A stretch of DNA of 39,052 bases. Source: Longibacter sp051155795 (GTDB lineage Bacteria; Bacteroidota; Rhodothermia; Rhodothermales; Salinibacteraceae). The stretch is taken from contig NZ_DAXETW010000104.1 in the NCBI RefSeq assembly GCF_051155795.1, positions 1 through 39,052 of the forward strand, given 5' to 3'. Positions 25,735 to 33,646 of the stretch are shown here, piece after piece (positions within the stretch are counted from its first letter, which is position 1; every line of letters begins with the position of its first letter). The notes under the pieces are model-generated. The model was not told the origin of the DNA and ran no database searches. It saw only the letters and a list, made by a program, of their open reading frames with translations. A program made the translations under genes and the position numbers.

Positions 25735-26706
25735 CTACGCCGGTGCGCGCCCGGCCATGGTACGACGGATTAGACCGTGGCGTAACTCGAAGGGACTGAC
25801 GTGCAGCGTGTCGGCGCCGGTGTGCTGTACGACGGCGTCGAGAATGAGCACCCCGACCGGAAAGACCGGAGCGCGTCCCTTCATCGCTTCCGGGTGCAGG
25901 TCGAGGATCTCATCAACGGTCCGGCACAGGGTTTCGTCGCGCCAGTATCGAACCCGTTCGGCAGGCAGCGCCTGCGGGCCACCGTGCAGCGGGTCGAGCT
26001 GACTCTCGGGGCCGGCGTCTACACGTGCGAGTGCGCTGGCCGTCCCGGCGGTGCCGATAAGCGTTGGCGCCGGGACGGCATCAGTGGCCGCTCCGGTGAG
26101 GGAAAAGCGATGCAGTGCCTCGTGAATCGCATCTCGGGCGGCGTCGACTTCTCCAGGTTCGGGGGGCTGCCCGGAAAAGTAACGCTCCGTCAAGCGGATG
26201 CAGCCGATGTCGAGGCTGACACGCGCCGTGATGGCGCGCTCCGCGTGCGGGGCATGGCCGGCGGGGTCGGTGCCGGCAACCAGCTCGGTGGAGCCGCCGC
26301 CGACGTCGACAACCAGACACGGGCCACGTAGATCGAGGAACGGCGCTGTGGCCGCAGCAAAGCTCCAGGTCGCCTCTTCGTCCCCCGAAAGGATCTCATA
26401 CCGGAGGCCGGTCTCCTGTTGGACCCGCCGAACCACGTCGTCACGGTTGGCAGCGTCCCGCGACGCGGACGTGGCGGCGACGAGGACGGTGTCCGCACCA
26501 AGATCGGCAGCAGTCTCGCGGTGCTCGCGGAGCGTGGTAATGAGTCGATCGAGGGCGGCGTCGCCGATCCGACCGGACGCATCCACGCCTTCCCCGAGTC
26601 GCACGAAACGCTCCGCCACATGGACACGCTCGATTTCGTCATCCGTCACGTCGGCGACCAGCAGCTGGGCGGTGTTGGTGCCGACGTCGATCGCTGCGAT
26701 ACGCAT
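25735..26706 (-). CDS. Ppx/GppA family phosphatase
   Basis: The 323-residue protein is in the exopolyphosphatase/guanosine pentaphosphate phosphatase family (ASKHA fold). Phosphate-1 motif DVGTNTAQLL (7-16), VAATSASRDAANRDDVV (about 96-112), the LSGDEEATWSF loop and phosphate-2 motif LVVDVGGGSTELVAG (about 137-151) are intact. It lacks the C-terminal HD-like domain of the long E. coli Ppx, so it is the short form. The start ATG at 26706 directly precedes a conserved first strand (MRIAAIDVGTNT). It faces a transposon relic immediately upstream. Substrate (polyP versus pppGpp) is not decided. Confidence 0.92.
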   Translation of the reverse strand: MRIAAIDVGTNTAQLLVADVTDDEIERVHVAERFVRLGEGVDASGRIGDAALDRLITTLREHRETAADLGADTVLVAATSASRDAANRDDVVRRVQQETGLRYEILSGDEEATWSFAAATAPFLDLRGPCLVVDVGGGSTELVAGTDPAGHAPHAERAITARVSLDIGCIRLTERYFSGQPPEPGEVDAARDAIHEALHRFSLTGAATDAVPAPTLIGTAGTASALARVDAGPESQLDPLHGGPQALPAERVRYWRDETLCRTVDEILDLHPEAMKGRAPVFPVGVLILDAVVQHTGADTLHVSPFELRHGLIRRTMAGRAPA

Positions 26707-26713
26707 GGACGGG

Positions 26714-26745
26714 GTTGTTCAGGGTTCAGGGTCCAACGTTCAGAG
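26714..26745. repeat. GGTTCAGGG-type repeat, left copy
   Basis: The segment has two GTTCAGGG steps followed by GTCCAACGTTCAGAG. The right side of the adjacent element has the matching pieces GTCCAGCGTTCGATG and GGGTTCAGGG at 27079-27108. Shared subunits on both sides suggest the mobile element inserted into an older repeat array. The right copy supplies the prmA stop codon. Confidence 0.55.
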
Positions 26746-26751
26746 GGTACT

Positions 26752-27074
26752 ACCCGGGTACATGGGTAACAGATCACTTCGGCAGCATGGGTTACACTCG
26801 AAACGGCTTGTGCGCTCGCCCCGGGGGTCTGGTCCGCGCCCTACGGGACACAATCGTGAATGGACCGGACCGATGGCTCTTGGGGGCCTGCGTCATCCGA
26901 TGTGTTGTATCTCGCCCTAAACGGCAGATTGTCGACCTCTTGTACGGTTGCATTCTAACCCCGACGAAGGCGTGCACTCGACGTCTCTGTCCGTTGCAGC
27001 GATCCTTGACCGAGATAGAAACGTGTTACCTATGTTGCCGGGGCAAAGAGTAACCCATGTTGCCGGTTGCACAG
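26752..27074. mobile_element. Non-autonomous insertion-sequence relic with paired inverted tips
   Basis: Each end carries two copies of a ten-base motif with the same 25-base period. At the left end these are CATGGGTAAC (26761-26770) and CATGGGTTAC (26786-26795). At the right end they are GTTACCTATG (27025-27034) and GTAACCCATG (27050-27059), in inverted orientation. The bases next to each motif (CGGCAGC left, TTGCCGG right) are also complementary. Multiply repeated tips of this kind occur in IS21-like elements, but I cannot assign the family. About 230 bases lie between the tips with no transposase frame, so this is a MITE-like or deletion-derived relic. Confidence 0.65.
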
Positions 27075-27078
27075 CCCC

Positions 27079-27109
27079 GTCCAGCGTTCGATGTTCTGGG
27101 TTCAGGGCG
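27079..27109. repeat. GGTTCAGGG-type repeat, right copy overlapping the prmA stop
   Basis: GTCCAGCGTTCGATGTTC is followed by TGGGTTCAGGGCG. The complement of TTCA at 27101-27104 supplies the TGA stop of prmA. Pieces match the left copy at 26714-26745. Confidence 0.5.
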
Positions 27110-27950
27110 TCGGGGTATCCTTCAGGTGAAGTCGGACGCCGATCCACTGGTTCTCCGATCGAACTTCGTCGACTACGTAGCCGGTCGCTTCCGCCCGCTC
27201 GGTGATCTCGTCCTCGTCGCTCTGGAGCAGGCCGGCCATGATCAACCGGGCGCCGGGCGCGCTGGCTTCGGCGAACGCCGGGAGGAGGTCGATCAGCACG
27301 TTCCGGTTGATGTTGGCGAGGATGACGTCGAACCCGGTCTCGTCGACCGCATCCATGGATCCGCGCCGGACATCGATCCGGTCCGCGCAGTCGTTGAGCG
27401 AGGCATTTTCGACCGCATTTTCGATGGAGTTCGGGTCGATGTCCACAGCGACGCAGTGGTCGGCTCCGAGGCGGCAGGCGGCAATGGACAGAATGCCCGT
27501 GCCCGCGCCGACATCCAGCAAGGTATCGCCCGGCTCAAGGACGTCCGGCAGGAGACGAAGGACAAGACGCGTGCTCTGGTGATAGCCCGTCCCGAAGCTC
27601 ATCTTCGGATCGACGATCAGCTCGAACGGCCGGTCCGCCTGCTCAACCGGGTCGCACCAGGTCGGGCGAATAAGAAACTGTCCGGCCTCGATGGGTTTGA
27701 TGGTGGACTCCCACTTCTCGTTCCAGTTCGTATCCGGGTGAAAGCTGGTGGCGATGTCTACTGACCATTCCCGCTCATGCAGCCACGCGAGGAGCGCGTG
27801 GGTGCGATCGTCCGACCACGCCTCAGCGGGGAGAAAGGCGTGCAAGGCGTCGTCCTCGGACACGAACCCGATCGCATCGGCCTCAAGTTCGGCGACGACG
27901 GCGTCGTAGTGTTCGGGGGCGACGGGAATGCGAAGTTCGATGGTACCCAC
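27102..27950 (-). CDS. prmA: Ribosomal protein L11 methyltransferase
   Basis: This enzyme trimethylates ribosomal protein L11 using S-adenosylmethionine. The 282-residue protein has the usual N-terminal substrate-binding half (about 1-95) with WNEKWES. The catalytic half has DPKMSFGTGYHQSTRL (about 118-133), the SAM motif LLDVGAGTGILSIAA (about 149-163), AVDIDPNS (about 170-177) and the signature DVILANINRNVLIDL (about 209-223), corresponding to the NIxxNxL of PrmA. The stop codon lies inside an intergenic repeat, so the final residues KDTPTP may be repeat derived. ubiE is 251 bases upstream on the same strand. Confidence 0.94.
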   Translation of the reverse strand: MGTIELRIPVAPEHYDAVVAELEADAIGFVSEDDALHAFLPAEAWSDDRTHALLAWLHEREWSVDIATSFHPDTNWNEKWESTIKPIEAGQFLIRPTWCDPVEQADRPFELIVDPKMSFGTGYHQSTRLVLRLLPDVLEPGDTLLDVGAGTGILSIAACRLGADHCVAVDIDPNSIENAVENASLNDCADRIDVRRGSMDAVDETGFDVILANINRNVLIDLLPAFAEASAPGARLIMAGLLQSDEDEITERAEATGYVVDEVRSENQWIGVRLHLKDTPTP

Positions 27951-28200
27951 AAGCGGAGGGGAAAGCGAAGAGAAAAATGAGGACCGGCGTCGAGACGTAC
28001 AGACGCCGGGGTGGTGCGGGGGCCGAGCTGATACACGGTCCGGACCGGAATCACTATCGGTGACGGCATGCGTGCCGCGGTCGGATCGCGCCGGCGTGGA
28101 TCATGGGGTTGCGCGGCATCGACCGAGGCCTCCTAAAGAAGCAGGGAGACGGAAGGCCCGCGTGGGACGGGTGGCGAGCCGCGCAGGAGGCGGGCGGGTC

Positions 28201-28938
28201 CTATGCAGGCGACAATGTGCCCTTGTACAGGGATGCGATGCCGAAGGTGAGGGGCGTCCAGACGGTCTCGCTGAACCCGGCCGCTTCCATCCGGCGGAGG
28301 AAGTCCGGTCCGTCGGGAAATGCGGCGACGGAGTCGGGGAGGTACCGGTACGCGCCCGCATCGGGACTCACCGCTCCTCCGATCCGGGGGAGGATGTGTT
28401 TCGAGTACAGCGCGTACAGTTGCTTGATCGGGACGGTGCGTGGGCGGCTGAACTCCAGGACGACGAGCGACCCGCCCGGCCGGATGACTCGTGCAATACC
28501 CCTGAGGCCGGCGTCGAGATCCTCAAAGTTGCGAACCCCGAAGGCGACGACGGCCGCGTCGAACCGGTCGTTTTCGACCGGGATCGACTCGGCGTCTCCC
28601 TGAACGAGCGAGATCCGATTGGATAGACCGAGCCGCTCCAGTTTGTGACGACCGAACCGCAGCATCTCAGCCGAGATGTCGACGCCGAGCGTGGTACGGG
28701 GCTGAAGGATGCGCTCGGCCATGATGGCCACGTCCGCCGTTCCCGTGGCAACGTCGAGCAGGCGAGTTACGCGTTCATTCGACAGCTGCCGGAGGGCGCG
28801 CCAGCGCCAGTACTGATCGATGCCCAGGCTGAGCACCCGATTGAGAAGGTCGTATCGCGGAGCAATCGTGTCGAACATCTTCTCGACGTGCTCCGCCTTT
28901 CCCTCAACTTCGCCAATCGGCGGGGATTGCTGCGACAT
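28201..28938 (-). CDS. ubiE: Demethylmenaquinone/ubiquinone methyltransferase
   Basis: This SAM-dependent enzyme (MenG/UbiE) adds the last methyl group in menaquinone synthesis. The 245-residue protein shows FDTIAPRYDLLNRVLSLGID (about 22-41), the SAM motif LLDVATGTADVAI (about 59-71), VGVDIS-like DISAEMLRFG, FGVRNFEDL (about 131-139) and VVLEFSRP. All are family signatures, with no missing catalytic region. In a menaquinone-using Rhodothermota the name menG would be equally suitable. It lies 161 bases downstream of pfkA on the same strand. Confidence 0.94.
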   Translation of the reverse strand: MSQQSPPIGEVEGKAEHVEKMFDTIAPRYDLLNRVLSLGIDQYWRWRALRQLSNERVTRLLDVATGTADVAIMAERILQPRTTLGVDISAEMLRFGRHKLERLGLSNRISLVQGDAESIPVENDRFDAAVVAFGVRNFEDLDAGLRGIARVIRPGGSLVVLEFSRPRTVPIKQLYALYSKHILPRIGGAVSPDAGAYRYLPDSVAAFPDGPDFLRRMEAAGFSETVWTPLTFGIASLYKGTLSPA

Positions 28939-29099
28939 CGTTCGCGTGTTGGGACGTGCAAATGAGAGCGTCAGGATACAGATCGTAGTCTATCGCCCGA
29001 GAGGGGATCCACCAATCCGCGATGAATACCAGGGCTGTAACGTCGGCTCGCGATGGTTATCGGCACGCCAGCGTTCGATGGATTTCGACCGCGTCTCCG

Positions 29100-30083
29100 T
29101 CAACTCAGGATCTGCGTGAGCTTCAGGAGGTCGTAGTCGATCGACTTCTTCCGGCTGTACACGTTCCGTAGCGGGGTCAGCTTCGTTTCGCCGTTGACGA
29201 GGCCGACCATGACGTCCGTGTGTCCGTCGAGCAGAGCTTCCACTGCAGCGACGCCGAGGCGGCTTGCCAAGACGCGGTCGCTTGCGGTTGGCGATCCGCC
29301 GCGCTGGGTGTGGCCGAGAATGGCGGAGCGTAGATCGATGTCGTCAAACGACGGGTCCTCGCGAAGCGCCTGTTCGATGCCGCGAGCGCCGCCGAGTTCG
29401 TCGCCTTCAGCTACGACGACGATCGTGGAGCGGCGCTGAGCGGACATGAGCGACAGGATCCGCTCCTTGATCATGTCCATTTCCGTGATTGTCTCCGGGA
29501 TCAGAACGAGTTCGGCCCCGCCGCCGATGCCGCAGTTGAGGGCGATAAAGCCGGCGTCGCGTCCCATCACCTCGATCAGGAAAAGCCGGTTGTGTGCGTC
29601 TGCGGTGTCACGGATCCGGTCGATGTTCTGAATCGCCGTGTTGAGGGCGGTGTCATAGCCGATCGTTGTGTCCGTCCCGAAGAGGTCGTTGTCGATCGTG
29701 CCGGGGCATCCGACGATGGCGATGCCGTGTTCGTCATGCAGCTTCGAGGCCCCGCGGAACGTCCCATCTCCGCCGATGGCAACGAGTGCGTCGATCCCGT
29801 TGTCTTCGAGGTTGGCAGCCGCTCGTGCCCGCCCGGCTTCCGTTTCGAACTCCTTTGAGCGAGCGCTCTTGAGGATCGTCCCGCCCGTCTGGACGATGTT
29901 GGACACCGACCGCCGATCCATCTCCACGAAATCATTCTCGATCATGCCCTCGTAACCTCGTCGGATCCCGGTCACCTCAAGGTCATTGGCGAGAGCGGTG
30001 CGCACGGCCGAGCGAAGGCAGGCGTTCATGCCAGGGGCGTCGCCGCCGCTCGTGTACACACCGATGTGCTGGATGTCTTGCAT
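29100..30083 (-). CDS. pfkA: ATP-dependent 6-phosphofructokinase
   Basis: This glycolytic enzyme phosphorylates fructose 6-phosphate. The 327-residue protein has YTSGGDAPGMNA (about 10-21), IGGDGTFRGA (about 101-110), PGTIDNDLFGTDTTIG (about 127-142), EVMGRDAGFIA (about 170-180) and RGGSPTASDR. The residues that separate ATP from pyrophosphate users, Gly after GGD and Gly in PGTIDND, are both the ATP type. Length matches the bacterial ATP-PFK group A. It is upstream of ubiE on the same strand and 81 bases downstream of the DUF1460 gene. Confidence 0.96.
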   Translation of the reverse strand: MQDIQHIGVYTSGGDAPGMNACLRSAVRTALANDLEVTGIRRGYEGMIENDFVEMDRRSVSNIVQTGGTILKSARSKEFETEAGRARAAANLEDNGIDALVAIGGDGTFRGASKLHDEHGIAIVGCPGTIDNDLFGTDTTIGYDTALNTAIQNIDRIRDTADAHNRLFLIEVMGRDAGFIALNCGIGGGAELVLIPETITEMDMIKERILSLMSAQRRSTIVVVAEGDELGGARGIEQALREDPSFDDIDLRSAILGHTQRGGSPTASDRVLASRLGVAAVEALLDGHTDVMVGLVNGETKLTPLRNVYSRKKSIDYDLLKLTQILS

Positions 30084-30164
30084 GGGGAGAGTCAGGGAAA
30101 GAAGAAACCATACGGCTTCGCAGGCGCAGGAGCCGGCGCCGGTCGAGACGGCGACGGACGGGGC

Positions 30165-31178
30165 TCAGGACGACGATGCTTCGACCGGTTGCGGTCGCGC
30201 CACTACAATACCGATCATGTGTCCGATCTGTTGAACGTACCGTTGAAGATCGGGCGAAACCACGACGCCGTCCGACAGGGAGGCATGCAGCAGGCCAACG
30301 CTGCCCGCGGTCGGCTCCGGCGTTTCCCCTGGTGAGGGGACGTACGCGAGGCCGGTGTGGGCGATGTCGAGACCGTCCACCGATGTCACGATGGCGATCA
30401 CGTCGCCCGCCTCCAGCTGATCATACACGGCGCGGATAGAGTCCTGTGGGACGTACCGGAGGGGCCGTGCCGCGGCTGCCGCCGCGAGGTCGGTCTCGGC
30501 GTCCTGCACACAGGTGAGCAGGCTGTCATTCGTTGCGAACCGCCGGTACGCCGGTCGGTGGGTGCTCATGAAGTCGATGCTGTCGCGGAACGTGCGGCTC
30601 GCAAACGAGGGCGTCACGTCCTGAACGAAACGCGCCGCGTCGTTGTCCCGGATCCAGTCGGAAAAGTAGTGGAGCCGGCTGCAGTACCCCATCGATTGGC
30701 CCGCGCGATACCGGATGCGGGCAAGCCGTCGTGCAAAGCCGGCGTAGGAGGTGTCGCCGACGGCTACGCCGCGGGCCATGGCGAGGAGGGATTCCACGTA
30801 GGTGACGCAATCGAAGCCGTCGAATCGCACAACCAGCCGCTCGGTGGCTGGTTCGTCGAGGGTGCCCTCGTGGTACGGTGCTCCCGAGAACGTCTGGCCG
30901 AGGACTTGCATGATCTCCCCGATCGGTCTCCGGCCGAGGTCGAGACTGTCGGCGACCGCCATCGCGGCGGCAAACCGGGCGGCGGTGGTGTCGCCAGGCG
31001 GGGTGAGCGCGTCGTCCGGCAGGTCGAGCGAGTCGAATGACGACGCACGCGAGACGCTGACCGTTGGCGTGGAGGCAGTGCCGGTGGCGCCCGGGCTGGA
31101 CGCATCATCGTTGCCGTCGGAGCCGCACGCTACCAGCAATGAGAGCGTGAGCACGACGAGGAGGACGGGGCGAAGCAT
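30165..31178 (-). CDS. DUF1460 lipoprotein, NlpC/P60-like amidase
   Basis: The 337-residue protein has a lipoprotein signal with lipobox LVAC (Cys18) and a Ser/Thr-rich linker. The DUF1460 domain (about 75-330) follows, a family structurally related to NlpC/P60 peptidases and predicted N-acetylmuramoyl-L-alanine amidases. The catalytic Cys candidate is in FDCVTYVESLL, His is in LDIAHTGLAY, and GLLHASL completes the triad region. It is probably a periplasmic or surface peptidoglycan hydrolase. The link between family and activity is from general knowledge; no substrate is seen here. Confidence 0.88.
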   Translation of the reverse strand: MLRPVLLVVLTLSLLVACGSDGNDDASSPGATGTASTPTVSVSRASSFDSLDLPDDALTPPGDTTAARFAAAMAVADSLDLGRRPIGEIMQVLGQTFSGAPYHEGTLDEPATERLVVRFDGFDCVTYVESLLAMARGVAVGDTSYAGFARRLARIRYRAGQSMGYCSRLHYFSDWIRDNDAARFVQDVTPSFASRTFRDSIDFMSTHRPAYRRFATNDSLLTCVQDAETDLAAAAAARPLRYVPQDSIRAVYDQLEAGDVIAIVTSVDGLDIAHTGLAYVPSPGETPEPTAGSVGLLHASLSDGVVVSPDLQRYVQQIGHMIGIVVARPQPVEASSS

Positions 31179-31305
31179 GGAGAGGCGAGGCGGTTGGAGG
31201 AAAAAGCGCTGGTTTCCATCGCGACCTGGCAGGACGGGGAGGCGCTTCGGATTGATCTCGGCCGCGTGCGACGGGGAGCATGGGCGTCAGTGGATGGCAA
31301 CGAGT

Positions 31306-31929
31306 TCAGTCGCCCGTTGCATCCTCACCGTTCACGGGCCACCAGGTCGGATTCATGCCAATGGCATCAGCGAGGCGCTGCTCGTATTCTTCCCGTGGGA
31401 TTTCGACCACGCCGAACTGTTCGAGGTGCGGGTTGGAGTACTGGGTGTCGAGCAGCGTGTAGCCCCCGGCGCGGAGCTGCCGGACGAGGTGTACCAGGGC
31501 AACCTTCGAGGCGTTGCTGACGCGGTAGAACATGGATTCGCCGAAGAATGCACCGCCGAGGGCGACGCCGTACAGACCGCCGGCAAGCTCGCCGTCCTGC
31601 CACGCTTCTACGGAATGAGCGAATCCCCGGTCGTGAAGCTCGGAGTAGACGCGAATGATGGGCGCGGTGATCCACGTTCGGGTTCGGTCCGCGCAGGCGC
31701 GAATGACCTCGTCGAAGGCTCGGTCGCTCGTAATCGAAAACTCGCCGCGTTCGACCCGGCGGGCCAGATTGTCGGGTACGTGAAAGGTGCCCAGTGGGAG
31801 AATGCCACGAGGGTTCGGGGCGTACCAGCGAACGGCTCCCGTGTCGTCATCGCCCATAGGGAAAACGCCGTTTGCGTAGGCCCTAAGAAGCAGATCCGGC
31901 GTCAGGAAGTCACGTTCGGTCACAGACAA
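31306..31929 (-). CDS. aat: Leucyl/phenylalanyl-tRNA--protein transferase
   Basis: This N-end-rule enzyme adds Leu or Phe from tRNA to proteins with basic N-termini, marking them for ClpAP. The 207-residue protein has the family start LLLRAYANGVFPM (13-25), WYAPNPRGILPL (about 35-46), AYSELHDRGFAHSVEAW-like YSELHDRGFAHSVE (about 96-109) and the diagnostic GGLYGVALGGAFFGESMF (about 117-134), then DTQYSNPHLEQFG. It has all the usual motifs at normal length. It is divergent from the biotin carrier gene. Confidence 0.96.
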   Translation of the reverse strand: MSVTERDFLTPDLLLRAYANGVFPMGDDDTGAVRWYAPNPRGILPLGTFHVPDNLARRVERGEFSITSDRAFDEVIRACADRTRTWITAPIIRVYSELHDRGFAHSVEAWQDGELAGGLYGVALGGAFFGESMFYRVSNASKVALVHLVRQLRAGGYTLLDTQYSNPHLEQFGVVEIPREEYEQRLADAIGMNPTWWPVNGEDATGD

Positions 31930-31964
31930 CGAGTCGGTAAAGAGGAATCATCGGCTTCATCTCA

Positions 31965-31979
31965 TTTCCAACTTGGAAA
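31965..31979. promoter_or_regulatory. Perfect palindrome overlapping the biotin-carrier -35 region
   Basis: TTTCCAA (31965-31971) and TTGGAAA (31973-31979) are perfect inverted copies around a C. The right arm is the -35 element of the promoter at 31973-32000, a usual place for a repressor operator. The site is 36 bases from the aat start as well, so it could act on both divergent genes. Confidence 0.45.
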
Positions 31980-32000
31980 GACCGGCAGAGTTTGTATCTT
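31973..32000 (+). promoter_or_regulatory. Candidate promoter for the biotin-carrier/SDR transcript
   Basis: TTGGAA (31973-31978) and TATCTT (31995-32000) are spaced 16 bases apart. The sequence around the second box, TTTGTATCTTCG, also resembles the Bacteroidota -7 pattern TAnnTTTG. The biotin-carrier ATG is about 64 bases downstream. Confidence 0.45.
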
Positions 32001-32063
32001 CGTGACGCACGGGTTGCCTATTTGCACCCGGTCGGTCCTGTCCCGTTCACTCCTTCTGTTCTC

Positions 32064-32579
32064 ATGTCCAGCCGCACGTACCAGGCTCTCGTTGGCGATC
32101 GCGCTGTCGACGTTACGCTCGATGACGGTCAACTTCTCATCGATGGCGAACCGACGGAGTATTCGTTCCGAAAGATCCGCAAGGGCTACGTGTCTCTGAT
32201 CCTCAACGGTCGAAGCGTCCCGGTGTCCGTTGAGCCCACGGATGACGGATCCTATCGCGTCACCATCGACGGCCGGCGCACGGCGGTTCGGGTGAAGGAC
32301 GAACGGGCCCTTCTGATGGAAGAGTTCGGCCTGGAAGAGGATGGAGCGGGCGGGGGAGACGTCCGCGCCCCCATGCCGGGTCTGGTGCTGGACGTGCGCG
32401 TGGCTGTGGGCGATGCCGTGGAAGCCGACGAGGGCCTTCTGGTTCTTGAGGCGATGAAAATGGAGAATGAGTTGAAGGCGCCGTCGTCGGGCCGTGTCGC
32501 CGCGATTCACGCATCGGCCGGAGACGCTGTCGATAAGAACGCCCTTCTTATCGAGATCGAGGCGGACGGAGAAGAGTAA
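32064..32579 (+). CDS. Biotin/lipoyl carrier protein (acetyl-CoA carboxylase BCCP-like)
   Basis: The 171-residue protein is a biotin carboxyl carrier protein. Its C-terminal swinging domain (about 98-167) carries the biotinylation motif EAMKMEN with Lys132, preceded by APMPGLVLDV. The N-terminal 90 residues form a beta-rich domain like those of acyl-CoA carboxylase biotin subunits (for example propionyl-CoA carboxylase). The ATG at 32064 is chosen over an upstream ATG at 31992, which would put the promoter inside the gene. No carboxylase or biotin carboxylase gene is adjacent. Partner enzyme unknown. Confidence 0.92.
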   Translation: MSSRTYQALVGDRAVDVTLDDGQLLIDGEPTEYSFRKIRKGYVSLILNGRSVPVSVEPTDDGSYRVTIDGRRTAVRVKDERALLMEEFGLEEDGAGGGDVRAPMPGLVLDVRVAVGDAVEADEGLLVLEAMKMENELKAPSSGRVAAIHASAGDAVDKNALLIEIEADGEE

Positions 32580-32641
32580 GATCTCGCGTCGGCTCGTCTC
32601 GTTCAGCGTGTCTTTCAGCCTCTCTGCGGTCCCCATTCTTG

Positions 32642-33646
32642 ATGGACGCATCCTCCCGTACCCTTGTCACCGGTGCTACCGGACTGCTCGGCTCCGAACT
32701 GGTCCGGCAGCTCGTCAAGGCGGGTGTGCCGGTCCGCATTTTTCGCCGGTCGTCCTCCGATCTATCGATCCTGGGTCCGCTGGCCGACGACGTGGAGCAT
32801 GCCGTCGGTGATCTTCGCGATGCCCGGTCCCTTCTTCAAGCCATGGACGGGGTCTCGAACGTCTACCATGCGGCCGCGCGGGTCGCGTTCGGGCCGGGCG
32901 AGAGCCGCGCGCTCCACGAGGTCAATGTGGACGGTACCGGCAACGTCGTGAATGCGGCGCACCGGCGCGGGGTGGACCGCCTGGTACACACGTCGAGCAT
33001 GGCTGCCTTCGGTCGGCCGGCCGAGGGTACAACGATTGACGAACGGACACGATGGAACGATGACGAGCAGCGATCGGCGTACGCACGGTCGAAATACGAG
33101 TCCGAGCTGGAGGTTCACCGGGGAATTGCGGAGGGACTCAACGCCGTGATCGTCAACCCGTCACTCATATTTGGAACGGGCCGGAAGGGACACGGCACGC
33201 GCCGGATCGTGGATGCCGTGCGCTCGGGTTGGGCGCGGGCCGTCCCGCCCGGCGGTAGCAACGTGGTCGATGTTCGGGACGTCGCTGCGGGAATGCGACA
33301 CGCCATGGAGCGGGGAGAAACCGGGCGGCGTTACTTTCTTGGTAGCGAAAATCTCTCCTGGCGGGAGATCATCGGGAGCCTGGCACGCGCTTTCGGAGAA
33401 CCCCCTCCCTCGCGGACGCTACCACCCGCGCTCCTGAAAACCGCCGCCGTCGTTGCAGAAACTGTCTCATTCGTGACACGGACCCGGCCCCTTCTGACAC
33501 GCGACCACGTCCGAACGAGTACGAGCCGGCTCATGTACAGCAACGAGCGCGCACGAACTGAACTGAACTGCTCGTTCCGACCGTTCGATGTCACCGCCCG
33601 ACGCATCGCGGCCGCGGTAGGTGGTGCACCACATACGCCCGACTAG
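32642..33646 (+). CDS. NAD-dependent epimerase/dehydratase (extended SDR)
   Basis: The 334-residue protein is an extended short-chain dehydrogenase. The Rossmann motif is GATGLLG (11-17), the catalytic Tyr-Lys pair is in YARSKYE (YxxxK), and the Ser is in HTSSMAAFG. It resembles dihydroflavonol reductase-like, hopanoid-associated (HpnA) and sterol dehydrogenase relatives. It lies 62 bases after the biotin carrier gene on the same strand. The ATG at 32642 is used; an in-frame TTG is one codon upstream. Substrate unknown. Confidence 0.9.
   Translation: MDASSRTLVTGATGLLGSELVRQLVKAGVPVRIFRRSSSDLSILGPLADDVEHAVGDLRDARSLLQAMDGVSNVYHAAARVAFGPGESRALHEVNVDGTGNVVNAAHRRGVDRLVHTSSMAAFGRPAEGTTIDERTRWNDDEQRSAYARSKYESELEVHRGIAEGLNAVIVNPSLIFGTGRKGHGTRRIVDAVRSGWARAVPPGGSNVVDVRDVAAGMRHAMERGETGRRYFLGSENLSWREIIGSLARAFGEPPPSRTLPPALLKTAAVVAETVSFVTRTRPLLTRDHVRTSTSRLMYSNERARTELNCSFRPFDVTARRIAAAVGGAPHTPD

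Larger units (their letters stand above)
26707..27101. other. 395-base spacer occupied by repeats and a mobile-element relic
   Basis: No gene is supported in this stretch between ppx and prmA. It is filled by a paired-tip inverted-repeat element (26752-27074) with flanking GGTTCAGGG-type repeats on both sides. The short frames inside have no transposase motif. Confidence 0.6.
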
